From contig OX465282.1 in NCBI GenBank assembly GCA_949987705.1, positions 40,078,039-40,142,038 of the forward strand: a DNA stretch of 64,000 nucleotides, written 5' to 3'. Both the position numbers and the translations under genes were made by a program. A model generated the notes under the pieces. That model ran no database searches, was not told the origin of the DNA, and saw nothing but the letters and a program-made list of their open reading frames with translations. The stretch is from Thereva unica. Its lineage: Eukaryota > Arthropoda > Insecta > Diptera > Therevidae. Below are positions 51,112 through 59,870 of the stretch, piece after piece (within the stretch, counting starts at the first letter, position 1; every line of letters begins with the position of its first letter).

Positions 51112-51545
51112 TCCTGCTTCTCATTTCCTGGCGATTTGCAGCGTGCAGACGAAAAAGGCTTTCATCGTATGTGTAGCAAGGCGGTCATTGCTCATCTAGC
51201 AGCAAATTTCGAAGGAGAATATTTGGGTGGTGCTATTCTGGTGTACCTTGGATTCCACGTCTGTTGGTCAACCTGAGATCATCGGCGTTTCTCAAGAGAG
51301 TGCAAGAATTTCGTCACATTAACACGGAAGTGATTGGCTGCCGTGTTGATTCACATTTTTGGTCAATTGGCTTGGTGTAGGAAAAGAAGAAGAGGCACAT
51401 GCATTGCGGCTTCATTTCACTAGTGGTCACCGAGGTGTTTTACGGCAGTGTACTATTAATGAATTGCCTGGTGGCAGATTTGGTCATGAAGCGTTGCGCC
51501 TGGTGAACACTTTTCAAGTACGGATATAGATGGTGAAGTCGACCT
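51112..51545 (+). pseudogene. Peroxiredoxin-4-like processed pseudogene fragment
   Basis: Pieces in order, across shifts and small deletions: ESCFSFPGDLQR (N-terminal CysSF region of secreted Prx4), SKAVIAHLAANFEG, a degraded LDFTFVCPTE region near 51250, VQEFRHINTEVIGCRVDSHF near 51300-51355, then GHRGVLRQCTINELPGGRF, HEALRLVNTFQ and GEVD near 51430-51540. This order and spacing follow a typical 2-Cys peroxiredoxin, an enzyme that reduces peroxides. The segment before the first catalytic Cys and the middle are shortened. No introns are visible. It lies inside gypsy B between pol and the 3' LTR. Confidence 0.75.
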
Positions 51546-52026
51546 AATTTGATTGGACTAAGGGCGATAAAGGTATCGTGACAACTTAAGAAGGAACAAA
51601 GAAGTATTGATTTTTCGGTATGGCATTTACTTTGTATATTACTTTTGCAATATATTCGGAAAGGTGGTAGTAAATTTGGGTTTCAAAAGAAAAAAAAGAT
51701 ATCTAAGATAGCTATACACACATATATAGATTTACACAATACAAATAAATAAAATAACACAAATTTTTACCTTCATTTATTAACTTTAACTTTATTACTC
51801 AAAGAATAATTTTAACGGTATTAAGCAAATACTTTATAAATTGTTGTTCTTTCACTGTTCCCGTACAATTGTTATGTAATAATTTAAACGAAATTTCCTT
51901 TTTATTTGTTCTAATTTTATTATAAAATATTGGCTTAAATTTTTTTTATTTGCAAAATAATTTTCTGGTTGTTTTCCAATAACTTATTCGTAATTATAAT
52001 TGGACACGATATTTGTTGATACCACT
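51546..52026 (+). other. Gypsy B sequence before the 3' LTR
   Basis: AT-rich, with (CA/TA)-type runs near 51718-51760. The 40 bases before the LTR hold no purine tract. Confidence 0.45.
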
Positions 52027-52614
52027 TGTGAGTAAAACGAAGCGAAATTGGTACCAATACGAGACGTTTTGCAAATCAGTTAGCATACGGAAGTATCCCT
52101 ACCGGGGAAATTGTGAATGTTTTTATGTTGAAACTGTAAATGTATTGAGCTATGATGACATTGTTCTAATCGTGTCCCATTGAATATTGATATTACCTAT
52201 TGGCGTTTCTAGTATTTTTGTTAATGTGTCTGAAATAAAAGAAAACAATTTTTAAGTTATTAAGAATGAACTCAAGTTGTTAGATTTTTTCTTGGGAATG
52301 GTTGGGACGGATGACTTCCTTTTCAGGGTGTGACGCGTCGCAGACGATGATCGGAAAGGGATGATGGCGGAATTCAAGTTACATAGTCACAGGTGAGTGG
52401 TGAACCAGCCTCGGTAAGCCCCGGCCACACACCCCACGACCCCTCCGGCGAGCTAGACAACTCCGTGTGGCCGGCGTAGGAGTTCCGGATTTTCTTTTTA
52501 TTTCTTATGTATGGTGTTGGCTCCTTGGCCATGCTCTTCCGGGCTTTTGGCTAAGGGGGTAACACCTCGCATAAGTGGCGCCCACTATTTAGATCGCGCC
52601 ATTATGCTGTTACA
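52027..52614 (+). repeat. B 3' LTR
   Basis: An uninterrupted 588-bp copy ending CTGTTACA and followed by the target copy AATC and LINE sequence. It is the empty-site reference for the Helitron insertion. Confidence 0.93.
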
Positions 52615-52618
52615 AATC

Positions 52619-52858
52619 AACAGATTGAGACTAGCCGGCCACGTGATCAGGATGGAGGACAATCGCATCCCAAAACGACTTATGGCATCAGAAATTTCGG
52701 GAAGTAGGCCAGTAGGTAGACCCAGGAGGAGATGGATAGACTCTGTGACGGCTGACGCAGAGTCAATGCTCAACATCCCCAACTGGAGATATGCTGCAAG
52801 GGACCGTCAAACTTGGAGAAATACCCTAGAGGAGGCCAAGGCTCGATTTGGGCTGTAG
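52619..52858 (+). pseudogene. C-terminal end of the split LINE ORF
   Basis: Reads INRLRLAGHVIRMEDNRI, GRPRRRWIDSVTADAESM and ends EAKARFGL with a stop at 52858. It continues exactly where 42684 leaves off (LSTLIKI), allowing for the 4-bp AATC duplicated by the gypsy insertion. The reading frame that starts at 52511 in LTR sequence is an accident of the insertion. Confidence 0.92.
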
Positions 52859-52869
52859 CGCCATTGGAT

Positions 52870-53866
52870 GGATGGAAAATTGTAATTATACTGACGGGGC
52901 TCTTTACGAGTACCCTTTACCTTGTCCGCATATGTAGCTCTGATTTCACTTTGTCTTTCCGGTTGTTGGGGATTTTTAAATGACGGGAATTCCTTTAGAT
53001 CTAGATCGGATTTCTCCTTCCTATCTGCAGCCTTAGTATTTAATTTTTTTAGCATATACCTGGCAGCCCCTATAGCTCGCCGGGTGGCCAAACTTGGAAC
53101 AATTCACACAGTAAGGCACTTCTTCATCTGACTTTTCACAGCCACCAGGTAAGTGATCCTTATCACACTTGACGCATTTATACCCATAATTGCAATTGGC
53201 CGCGGCATGGCCAAAAGACTGACAGTTTTTACATTGCAATATCCCTACAGACTGAAATTTTTCCCATTTAACCCTATCGGATAACATATATTTAATTTTA
53301 TTTTGAACTGCCCCAATTATAGTATCAGGCGGGAATTGTACAAGGAACATATCTAACTTATTGTCATTTTTTTCGATTTAGGGGTGGAAAAGCGCTTGAC
53401 TCCGATTAACTTTATTGATAAAGTTTTCTCTATATATTCCTTGACTAAATCCGGAGGGTAACCCTGGTGTAGACCTTTCATAATAAGGCAAATATTTTTT
53501 TCTGCCTTTGGTGTATACGTAGGGGACTCTACTTTGCCTAATTTAAATTTCCTGAAAATTGCGTTGCTTTCCTCTAGAACCCTAAAGAAAACCTTAACCA
53601 CTCCTTCTGATTGTGGCCCACTCATTAATTTCGGCCATTTCCTTGGACGCCATTTCCTGGGACGCCATTGCTTCCTCACTTGCCGCCATTATTTCTTCTT
53701 GCTCTTGAGCATGTGCCCGATCCATGTTTTTTATTATAACCTCATTTTCAGCCTCTGACCATTTGCCTAGGTTTTCGTTAATTTTGAGTTTGAAGGACTC
53801 ATCGCTAGCGTGTGCCATCGTTGTTAAATTGTGATCCATTCGTTTCGTTGTTAAATTGTGATCCAT
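52870..53866 (-). pseudogene. Jockey-like LINE ORF1 (Gag-like, zinc knuckles), decayed
   Basis: Minus-strand frames 53866-53594, 53679-53353, 53350-53033 and 53091-52807 overlap. They give an acidic helical N-terminus, a domain with CLIMKGLHQGYPPDLVKEYI (the pattern found before knuckles in Jockey ORF1), then three knuckles: CKNCQSFGHAAANC, CVKCDKDHLPGGC and CVNCSKFGHPASYRGC. A tail with ATYADKVKGTRKEP follows. ORF1 binds element RNA. The start region holds a small tandem repeat of TTGTTAAATTGTGATCCATT (53820-53866). Shifts near 53600, 53352 and 53060 show decay. Confidence 0.85.
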
Positions 53867-54433
53867 TTCCTTGGCTTACAGAAATGTTGTTCTCATTAAT
53901 AATATTATGTATTTGGACGGGTACCCCTCGTGGCGTCTCCGCCATTTTGAGACATTCCTTACAACGCCTTTAGCACTAAAGGACAAGGCCCATTTTTGTA
54001 TGGGCGTTGGCATAGCTATCGAACTTAATGTACACCAATGATTTTTGGTGTTTTATATTCGTGAATATTGGCACATTAATTTGCTATAAAGAAAAAACTC
54101 GAGGAACTTGTCATTACAACAGACTAGGCATAAACAGTTTCATTAAATCTTTTAATCAGATCGGTCTCAATAAGTGTATAGATTATGAATTTGCTATTAA
54201 AAACCTTAAGGAGCTTTAAAATAGCGAACAGTTGTGAATTATTACGGTTAACTGATATGGTTTTATAATTATTCAGCATTTAAACAAAGTAATGGCCACC
54301 TGAATTAAGGATCTTTAACTGTATAGTGAATAACATTTATTAAATTGTAGTCCAGTCGTCCAAAATTCAAATACAGACCTCTAACGAAATGTTAACTCAC
54401 TAATCTTAATAGTTTTTAGTGAGTAGAATAAGT
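53867..54433. other. Probable Jockey 5' leader and spacer
   Basis: CCCTCGTGGCGTCTCCGCC and following GC-richer sequence to about 54020 may be the LINE 5' leader. The rest is AT-rich. The plus frame at 54028-54219 matches nothing. Confidence 0.35.
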
Positions 54434-55184
54434 AAAAAAAAAGTTTCGGAAAATTGGTTGTACGGTACCCCCAAAAACAACCCCCTCAAAATTGGAAATT
54501 CCGTTTTGTGCTAATATCTCTTAAACGGCAAGTCCTATCATAAAGTAGTGTGTACTAGATCATGCGATTATCTACAAAAAATGATATTATACATTTTCTC
54601 GTACAAGTTGCCGTTCATGAGATATCGCCGTTTTAAAGATGTCAAATACTCATCCCCTGATTCGTAACTTGAATAAGTCATCAGACGTTTAATAAATCTT
54701 CGGTTGGACCACGTGGCTAATATTTCCATGGTGATTCCTGGCTATATTTTGAGAAAAAATTGTTCTAGAGAGGGGCTACCCCACTATCCACTAATATAGA
54801 GGGTGGGAAGAAAAGAAAAAAATCTAAACTCATAGACTAATAATCGTAGAGCAACGTAATTAGGTTCTTTTAGATAAATGTGTATTCTTTTATTTAAAGT
54901 ACAGGAGCTTAATTGAATCCGTTTGGAAGATTTGTTGGTTCAAAATATGGATTTATTGAACGTCCGATGAGGGGATATGAGTATTTTAAATCCTTAAAAC
55001 GACGATATCTCGTAAACGGTAATTCGTTCGAGAAAAAGTATAATACCATTTTTGCAGATAATCGCATAATCTACAAACTATGTGAACACTATTTTATGAT
55101 AGGACTTGTTTAAGAGAAATTAGCCAAAAACGGAATTTTCTGTTTTTAGGGGTAGCGTACAATCAATTTTCCGAAACTTTTTTT
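54434..55184. mobile_element. Foldback element with AAGTTTCGGAAAATTGG ends
   Basis: The left arm (54434-54670) and right arm (54955-55184) are diverged reverse complements: AAAGTTTCGGAAAATTGGTTG against CAATTTTCCGAAACTTT, and CTTAAACGGCAAGTCCTATC against GATAGGACTTGTTTAAG. The middle holds about 280 bp. The frame at 54913-55113 is not a gene. Confidence 0.8.
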
Positions 55185-55593
55185 AACATATTCAAGCTGA
55201 TCAACATGGCTTGTCGTGTATCGGCGACATTATATTTATCTTGTAACGGTCGGCAGTGTCTATGAACGATTTTATACACCTCCCGTGTAAATCAATTAAT
55301 CATTGTAAATTGCCGTTGCTAAGTAATAGCTTGAAAAAGATTTTTTTTAAAGAATCCTATTTCATACATCTTTTAACCCATTCATTCCCCCTTTTTGGAT
55401 CATTTCCTTTCTATAATAATTATCCACCAATTTGTTGCCCACGCAACACTTTTCCCCATGGACGCTCCGAACGGCGCCTAAAAAACTTAGCCAATCCGGT
55501 CGCGACACTTGGATTCCCCCCACAAAATTTCCTCTCTAAATTAATTGAAACAGGAAAATGAATAATCCATTCCCTCATTCCATTATGATTATT
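55185..55593. other. Spacer, nothing firm
   Basis: TGTAACGGTCGGCAGTG at 55244 recalls an LTR start, also seen at 50699. No paired end. The plus frame at 55256-55561 has no known match. Confidence 0.35.
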
Positions 55594-55915
55594 GGGGGTA
55601 TACAGACGGTGCACATTCATGGCAAGTAAAACCGGTTTTATAGATAAGAGAGGGAAGGGAGCGGAAGAACTTAACGAAACATTTTTCACGCAAAAGCAAA
55701 CGCGTGAAAACTTACACACATATGCAATGTTACTTCTATCTCTTGTTTTCTTTAGCTCTGTTTTTGTCTGACAAGTGAATTTTATTTACAATACATTTAA
55801 GCGTTCCTGTAAAGCTTTCAAATGTTCTAAACACAATTACGCCACGTGTGTGTTCCGAGGGGTTGAATAAAACCGGTTTTGCCCAGCACACTTATGGCAG
55901 CGTCTGTATACCCCC
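55594..55915. mobile_element. MITE with GGGGGTATACAGACG ends
   Basis: GGGGGTATACAGACGGTGC at 55594 and GCAGCGTCTGTATACCCCC ending 55915 are inverted. ATT on both sides is a likely 3-bp duplication. The inner AAAACCGGTTTTATAGAT and AAAACCGGTTTT relate it to the decayed element at 306-4301. Confidence 0.85.
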
Positions 55916-56867
55916 ATTCATAATTCTCCCTTCGGGCAATCACAATTTGACCGAAGGAAAGCAATGGCAATGAGAGAAATCGCTGAGTGTAAACGCAATT
56001 TTTTTGATGTGAGACCTTGTGGCTGGGAGGAGAAGTTTTAAAGTCGGGTCATTCGGCAAAGTAGCGTTGTGGTGAGCAGGTCGTGTCCCGTGTAGAAAAA
56101 AAATCTATTGAGCTCCCAAGCCTGCGACATCTTGTTTTTTTTTTGGAGGAATTGATTCGGCTGCTTGAAGTGCTTCCGAAGAAAAACCGCGGGAAGTAGA
56201 AGCGCGATGCTATTAATCAGTTCCGGCTAGGAGTGGAGAGGTGTGCAGAAAAAACAAAGGAAAAGTGTCCCAGTTTTTTTCTCTTGATAAAAAAACAAGA
56301 CTCGGAAGTTTCCTATTGCCGTGCACGGTTATTATAAACTCCATCCAATAAATAATATTATTCCAAGGAGCAGGAAAGGACCTTTTTTTGAAAGAGCATT
56401 CCATGCGCCGCAGCATGAATTTCAATTTTGGAGTCTTCACTATAGAGTAACACCAGAAGGATCTGGGGAAATTCAGGCCTGGTTTTCTTTATTCCCCCCA
56501 GTGGGCTTGCTACCGGAAAACTGAGGTTGCGATCGGTGAAATGAGGGAGAAAATAGCGCCTGGTGGTAGGTTGGTGGTTTTTTTTTATTCTTTTTATTGA
56601 AGGAGCGGATCAAATTTTTTGGTAATATCCAGAAAAAAAATATATCATTTAAAAAAATAATAATAATAATTAAAAATCTTTTTATTAATTCTGTTGTAAT
56701 GAACCAAAGAAATTTGTTTTGTTAATCAAAGCTGAAAAATGATATTATTATTAAAGAAAGAAAAACAATTAGTGACCAGCATTTCCATATATGTATGATT
56801 AAATCCTAGTTGCATGTACATATATTATGTATAGAATATTAGTTTTTCCTCAATCGGAAGACCGATA
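55916..56867. other. Spacer, nothing recognised
   Basis: Short frames on both strands (for example 56213-56440 minus, 56321-56524 plus) lack any family feature. A- and T-runs occur near 56100-56140 and 56580-56690. Confidence 0.4.
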
Positions 56868-57803
56868 TACAGGGTGTTCCGTTACTCATGGTGCAAAGGA
56901 AAATGGCAAATAGTATATAAAAAATTATAGCAAAAAAAGTAAAAGTGGGGGGTACCTCTTTTCGTTTTCGAGATATGGCGTTTTGAAGTTTTTTTGTAGA
57001 GGTTTACATATTACCCTGTATTTTTGTCACCTTTTTAGATATTTTAATGAATAAGACATCAATCTACGCAGAAAACTCCCACCTATCTAAATCTGTAAAA
57101 GTCAAGGGGTCAACCCACCAACATCCAGAGTTATGAGTCATCAAAGACAAAATTTTGTTTTTTTGCACTAAAATTTCCACTTCAACCACCTTTTTCTCCA
57201 AAAAATACGTAATACACCAATATTTTGTTTTACAAAATTGGAAAGCTTGGACAATTTCCTATGAATAATGTCTAACAACTATTATACTACGACCTTTACT
57301 TTTGAAGTTATTAGCAATTTTAATAGTGAAATTGGCTCTATTTCGTTCATTTTTAGTACTTTTCACCTGAGTTTTGTCGAAAAGTACCAACTAAGCACCA
57401 AAGGAAGACCAACTTTTGCGTTAAAATTGCTAATAACTTCAAAAGTAAAGGTCGTAGCATAATAGTTGTTAGACATTATTCATAGGAAATTGTCCAAGCT
57501 TTCCAATTTTGTAAAACAAAATATTGGTTTATTACGTATATTTTGGAGAAAAAGGTGGTTGAAGTGGAAATTTTAGTGAAACAAAAACAAAATTTTGAAC
57601 TTTGATTGATGTCTTATTCATTAAAATATCTAAAAAGGTGACAAAAATACAGGGTAATATGTAAACCTCTACCAAAAAAACTTCAAAACGCCATATCTCG
57701 AAAACGAAAAGAGGTACCCCCCCACTTTTACTTTTTTTTGCGATAATTTTTTATGTACTATTTGCCATTTTCCTTTGTACCATGAGTAACGGAACACCCT
57801 GTA
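56868..57803. mobile_element. 936-bp foldback, TACAGGGTGTTCC ends, TA target
   Basis: The arms begin TACAGGGTGTTCCGTTACTC and mirror each other through AAGAGGTACC, CGTTTTCGAGATATGGCGTT, TTTACATATTACCCTGTATT and almost to the centre near 57340. The left arm has about 80 bp more (around 57070-57150). TA flanks both ends (56866-56867, 57804-57805). Frames at 57268-57462 and 57669-57866 lie in the arms and are not genes. Confidence 0.92.
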
Positions 57804-58268
57804 TACAGTCTCTTTTTCTGTGGCATCGGCCATCGAGAGAGACCGGTAGTGGACTTCCTTCTTCAATGTTAGTTCCCCTTCTTACTCCAAGTTTTGGTAC
57901 CTGCCGCGGTATCATCGCCCCTACAGTTTCTTTTCTGCTTAGCCTTAACGGCCTATAACTCTTATTTCATTTTCTCTGAACGTATGGTTCATTAACTTCT
58001 TTTTGGCGGCAACTTCCACTTTTGTTTACCATTGCTCGTTCATGTGAGTCAGTCAGTTCCTAGTACCAAGCGCTTCGCTTGCTAGTGCGACGGCTCTGGT
58101 GGGGCGACTGATGAGGGCCTCTTGCTGTCTGGCTTATGTGGCTGTTGTTCACATGGCTTGCGCGGGGGTCACCATTTGGTTGTCCCTTCCATGAACGAAG
58201 CAACACCGCTCTATTCTGTTTTTCTTAAATCTATCTTGTTTAGTATGACCAAGTTGGTGGGGGGGCCA

Positions 58269-58322
58269 CTGACATACATAGATCCTGGTAACAGACAGTG
58301 GCCTGCCAGTGCGGTATGTCAG
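58269..58322 (+). promoter_or_regulatory. Structured leader motif of element C
   Basis: CTGACATAC (58269) and GTATGTCAG (58314) form a perfect 9-bp stem enclosing GGTAACAGACAGTGGCCTGC and CAGTGCG, homologous to the repeated motif in the B leader. Confidence 0.5.
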
Positions 58323-58716
58323 TCGTCTCTCCCTCAACGCGGCCCCGAATGGATCCTTGCTTGTTCAGCCTTCCGGAATTTCAGTTGTCTTCGTTACTGA
58401 TCCGTCGTGGCTGACAAACAGGGATCAATTTAAATTCAATGGAAGTTCCTAACCCTTTCTTATTTAGTCACAGCCATGCGGACTGCTGCGGTCGGGGATT
58501 GGATGTTGAAGGGTAGGGTCGATCGAGGCGATTGGTGCTTGCCACTCCTCTCGGTAGATCCCTATGTGGTAAGTGCTGAAACGTGAGGGCTGCATGTCCC
58601 CTCCGCTGGTAACCATGTCCCGAGTCAACTTATAAATATTTTTGTGTATTATCTTGCGCGTAATTTTAAACTCTGATTATTAAGATTCGTATAATTTTTC
58701 CACGTCAATAACTGCT

Positions 58717-59870
58717 ATGTCCGACGATTCAGAAAAGCAGGATGGGCCTGAAGCCCCCGGGGGCGACGCTAGTCCATCATTCCACGGCTTCAGCGAGAGT
58801 CAATTAGAATCAGACAGACAAGTTTCGGAAGGGCAGCGAATCGAACTAATGATAGCTAGGCTGCAAGAGCAATTGGCGGCAATGCCGACCGGTTCAGATG
58901 CGGCACCTGCTCCCGTTTCAATAAAAGAAGCTCAAGCCAGCACCACCGTTGAGCCAAACCCTGCATATAGTCAGTTCAAAACGCCAGACCTACGTTTTAT
59001 TGCTAGACCATCTAACTCCCAATAGGTTTCACGCCACCCCTTAGTTGTGCTGTCCTGGAACATCACGTTCTCAGGACAATCCAGTGGGCTTACCGCCGAA
59101 CAATTTATGTTCAGGCTGGAAAGCAAGGCTAAAGATGCATCCATATCGGATCATGAGCTTTGTTCAAACGTGTCATCCTTATTTAAGGATCGGGCGGCAA
59201 CCTGGTATTGGAACCAATTCCGTCGGGAATTCCCGAACCCCGAATGGTCCGATTTTCGCAGGAACTTCCATGCCCATTTCAAGTCCCACGATACGGATCT
59301 TTATACCATCAAGTCAATGGTGGAACTAAAACAACTTCAAGACTCTTTTGACGAGTATTTAGACAAGATGATGGTCTTGTACAACAAAATGAAGAACCCG
59401 ATTTCGGAATCACAACTGACGGAAATGATGGTCGAAAATCTTAACTATACCACTGGTAATTCCTTGGTGGGTCGTCAATTCAGAACCATAAAGGAGTTAC
59501 GAGAGCAATGCCTCAAAGTTGAGCGCTGGCATTTAAACAAAAGAATGGAACGAAGGACTAATTTAAGAGTCCACGAGCTCGAGACTGACTTCGCGGTGAT
59601 TCCGCTTCTGCGCCGTTCGATCCTTACTATCACGAGATAGACGCTCTCCAAAGTCATGACCCAGACCTCACCAGAAGACAACTAAAATGTTGGAATTGCC
59701 TGCAGCCAGGCCACTCTTTCTATGACTGTCCGTATGAAACCCGAAATGTCTTCTGTTATCGCTGCGGAAATCCTGGAGTAGTGTCACCTAAGTGTCACTG
59801 CCAGGGAAACCGTCAAATGGGCGCGAGGCCGCGTAGGAACCCGCCGACTCCTCACCCACCCCCACCATAA
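58717..59870 (+). pseudogene. gag: Gag of element C, decayed
   Basis: The frame 58717-59025 is the polar N-terminus and ends in TAG just before the capsid-like region. 59047-59640 has LSWNITFSGQSSGLTAEQFM, RAATWYWNQFRREF and FDEYLDKMMVLYNKM, parallel to B gag. After a shift near 59600 the knuckles follow: CWNCLQPGHSFYDC and CYRCGNPGVVSPKC, the second again with Val for His. GGGAAAC at 59804-59810 is in the same place as in B. The gag frame ends at TAA 59868-59870. Confidence 0.9.

Larger units (their letters stand above)
42685..52614 (+). mobile_element. Ty3/gypsy LTR retrotransposon B, coding frames intact
   Basis: Flanked by AATC at 42681-42684 and 52615-52618. The right LTR is 588 bp (52027-52614). 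The left LTR (42685-44507) is the same sequence interrupted by a Helitron piece. Then come a tRNA-Lys type primer site, a 1.3-kb leader, open gag and pol frames in a -1 relation, and an unusually long 1.8-kb region between pol and the 3' LTR. That region holds a tRNA-Lys-like copy and a peroxiredoxin-like pseudogene. No purine tract is next to the right LTR. Confidence 0.92.
40086..52858 (+). mobile_element. Plus-strand LINE (GTWNVRTL type) split by gypsy B
   Basis: LINE sequence runs from about 40086 to 42684, stops in the C-terminal domain at the gypsy B insertion, and resumes at 52615 through the stop at 52858 and a GGATGGATGGA tail. The 5' part has a non-coding leader (40090-40400) and an endonuclease starting FGTWNVRTL. 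It is inserted between what look like the ORF1 and ORF2 parts of the minus-strand Jockey LINE. No target duplication can be read, so the exact left end is uncertain. Confidence 0.8.

Noticed and set aside
50699..55256. An LTR pair starting TGTAACGGTCGG (50699 and 55244)
   Set aside because: Only about 12 bases match and no common end or target duplication is found.
58122..58400. 92-codon plus frame in the leader of element C
   Set aside because: It crosses the structured leader motif and has no Gag similarity; gag starts at 58717.
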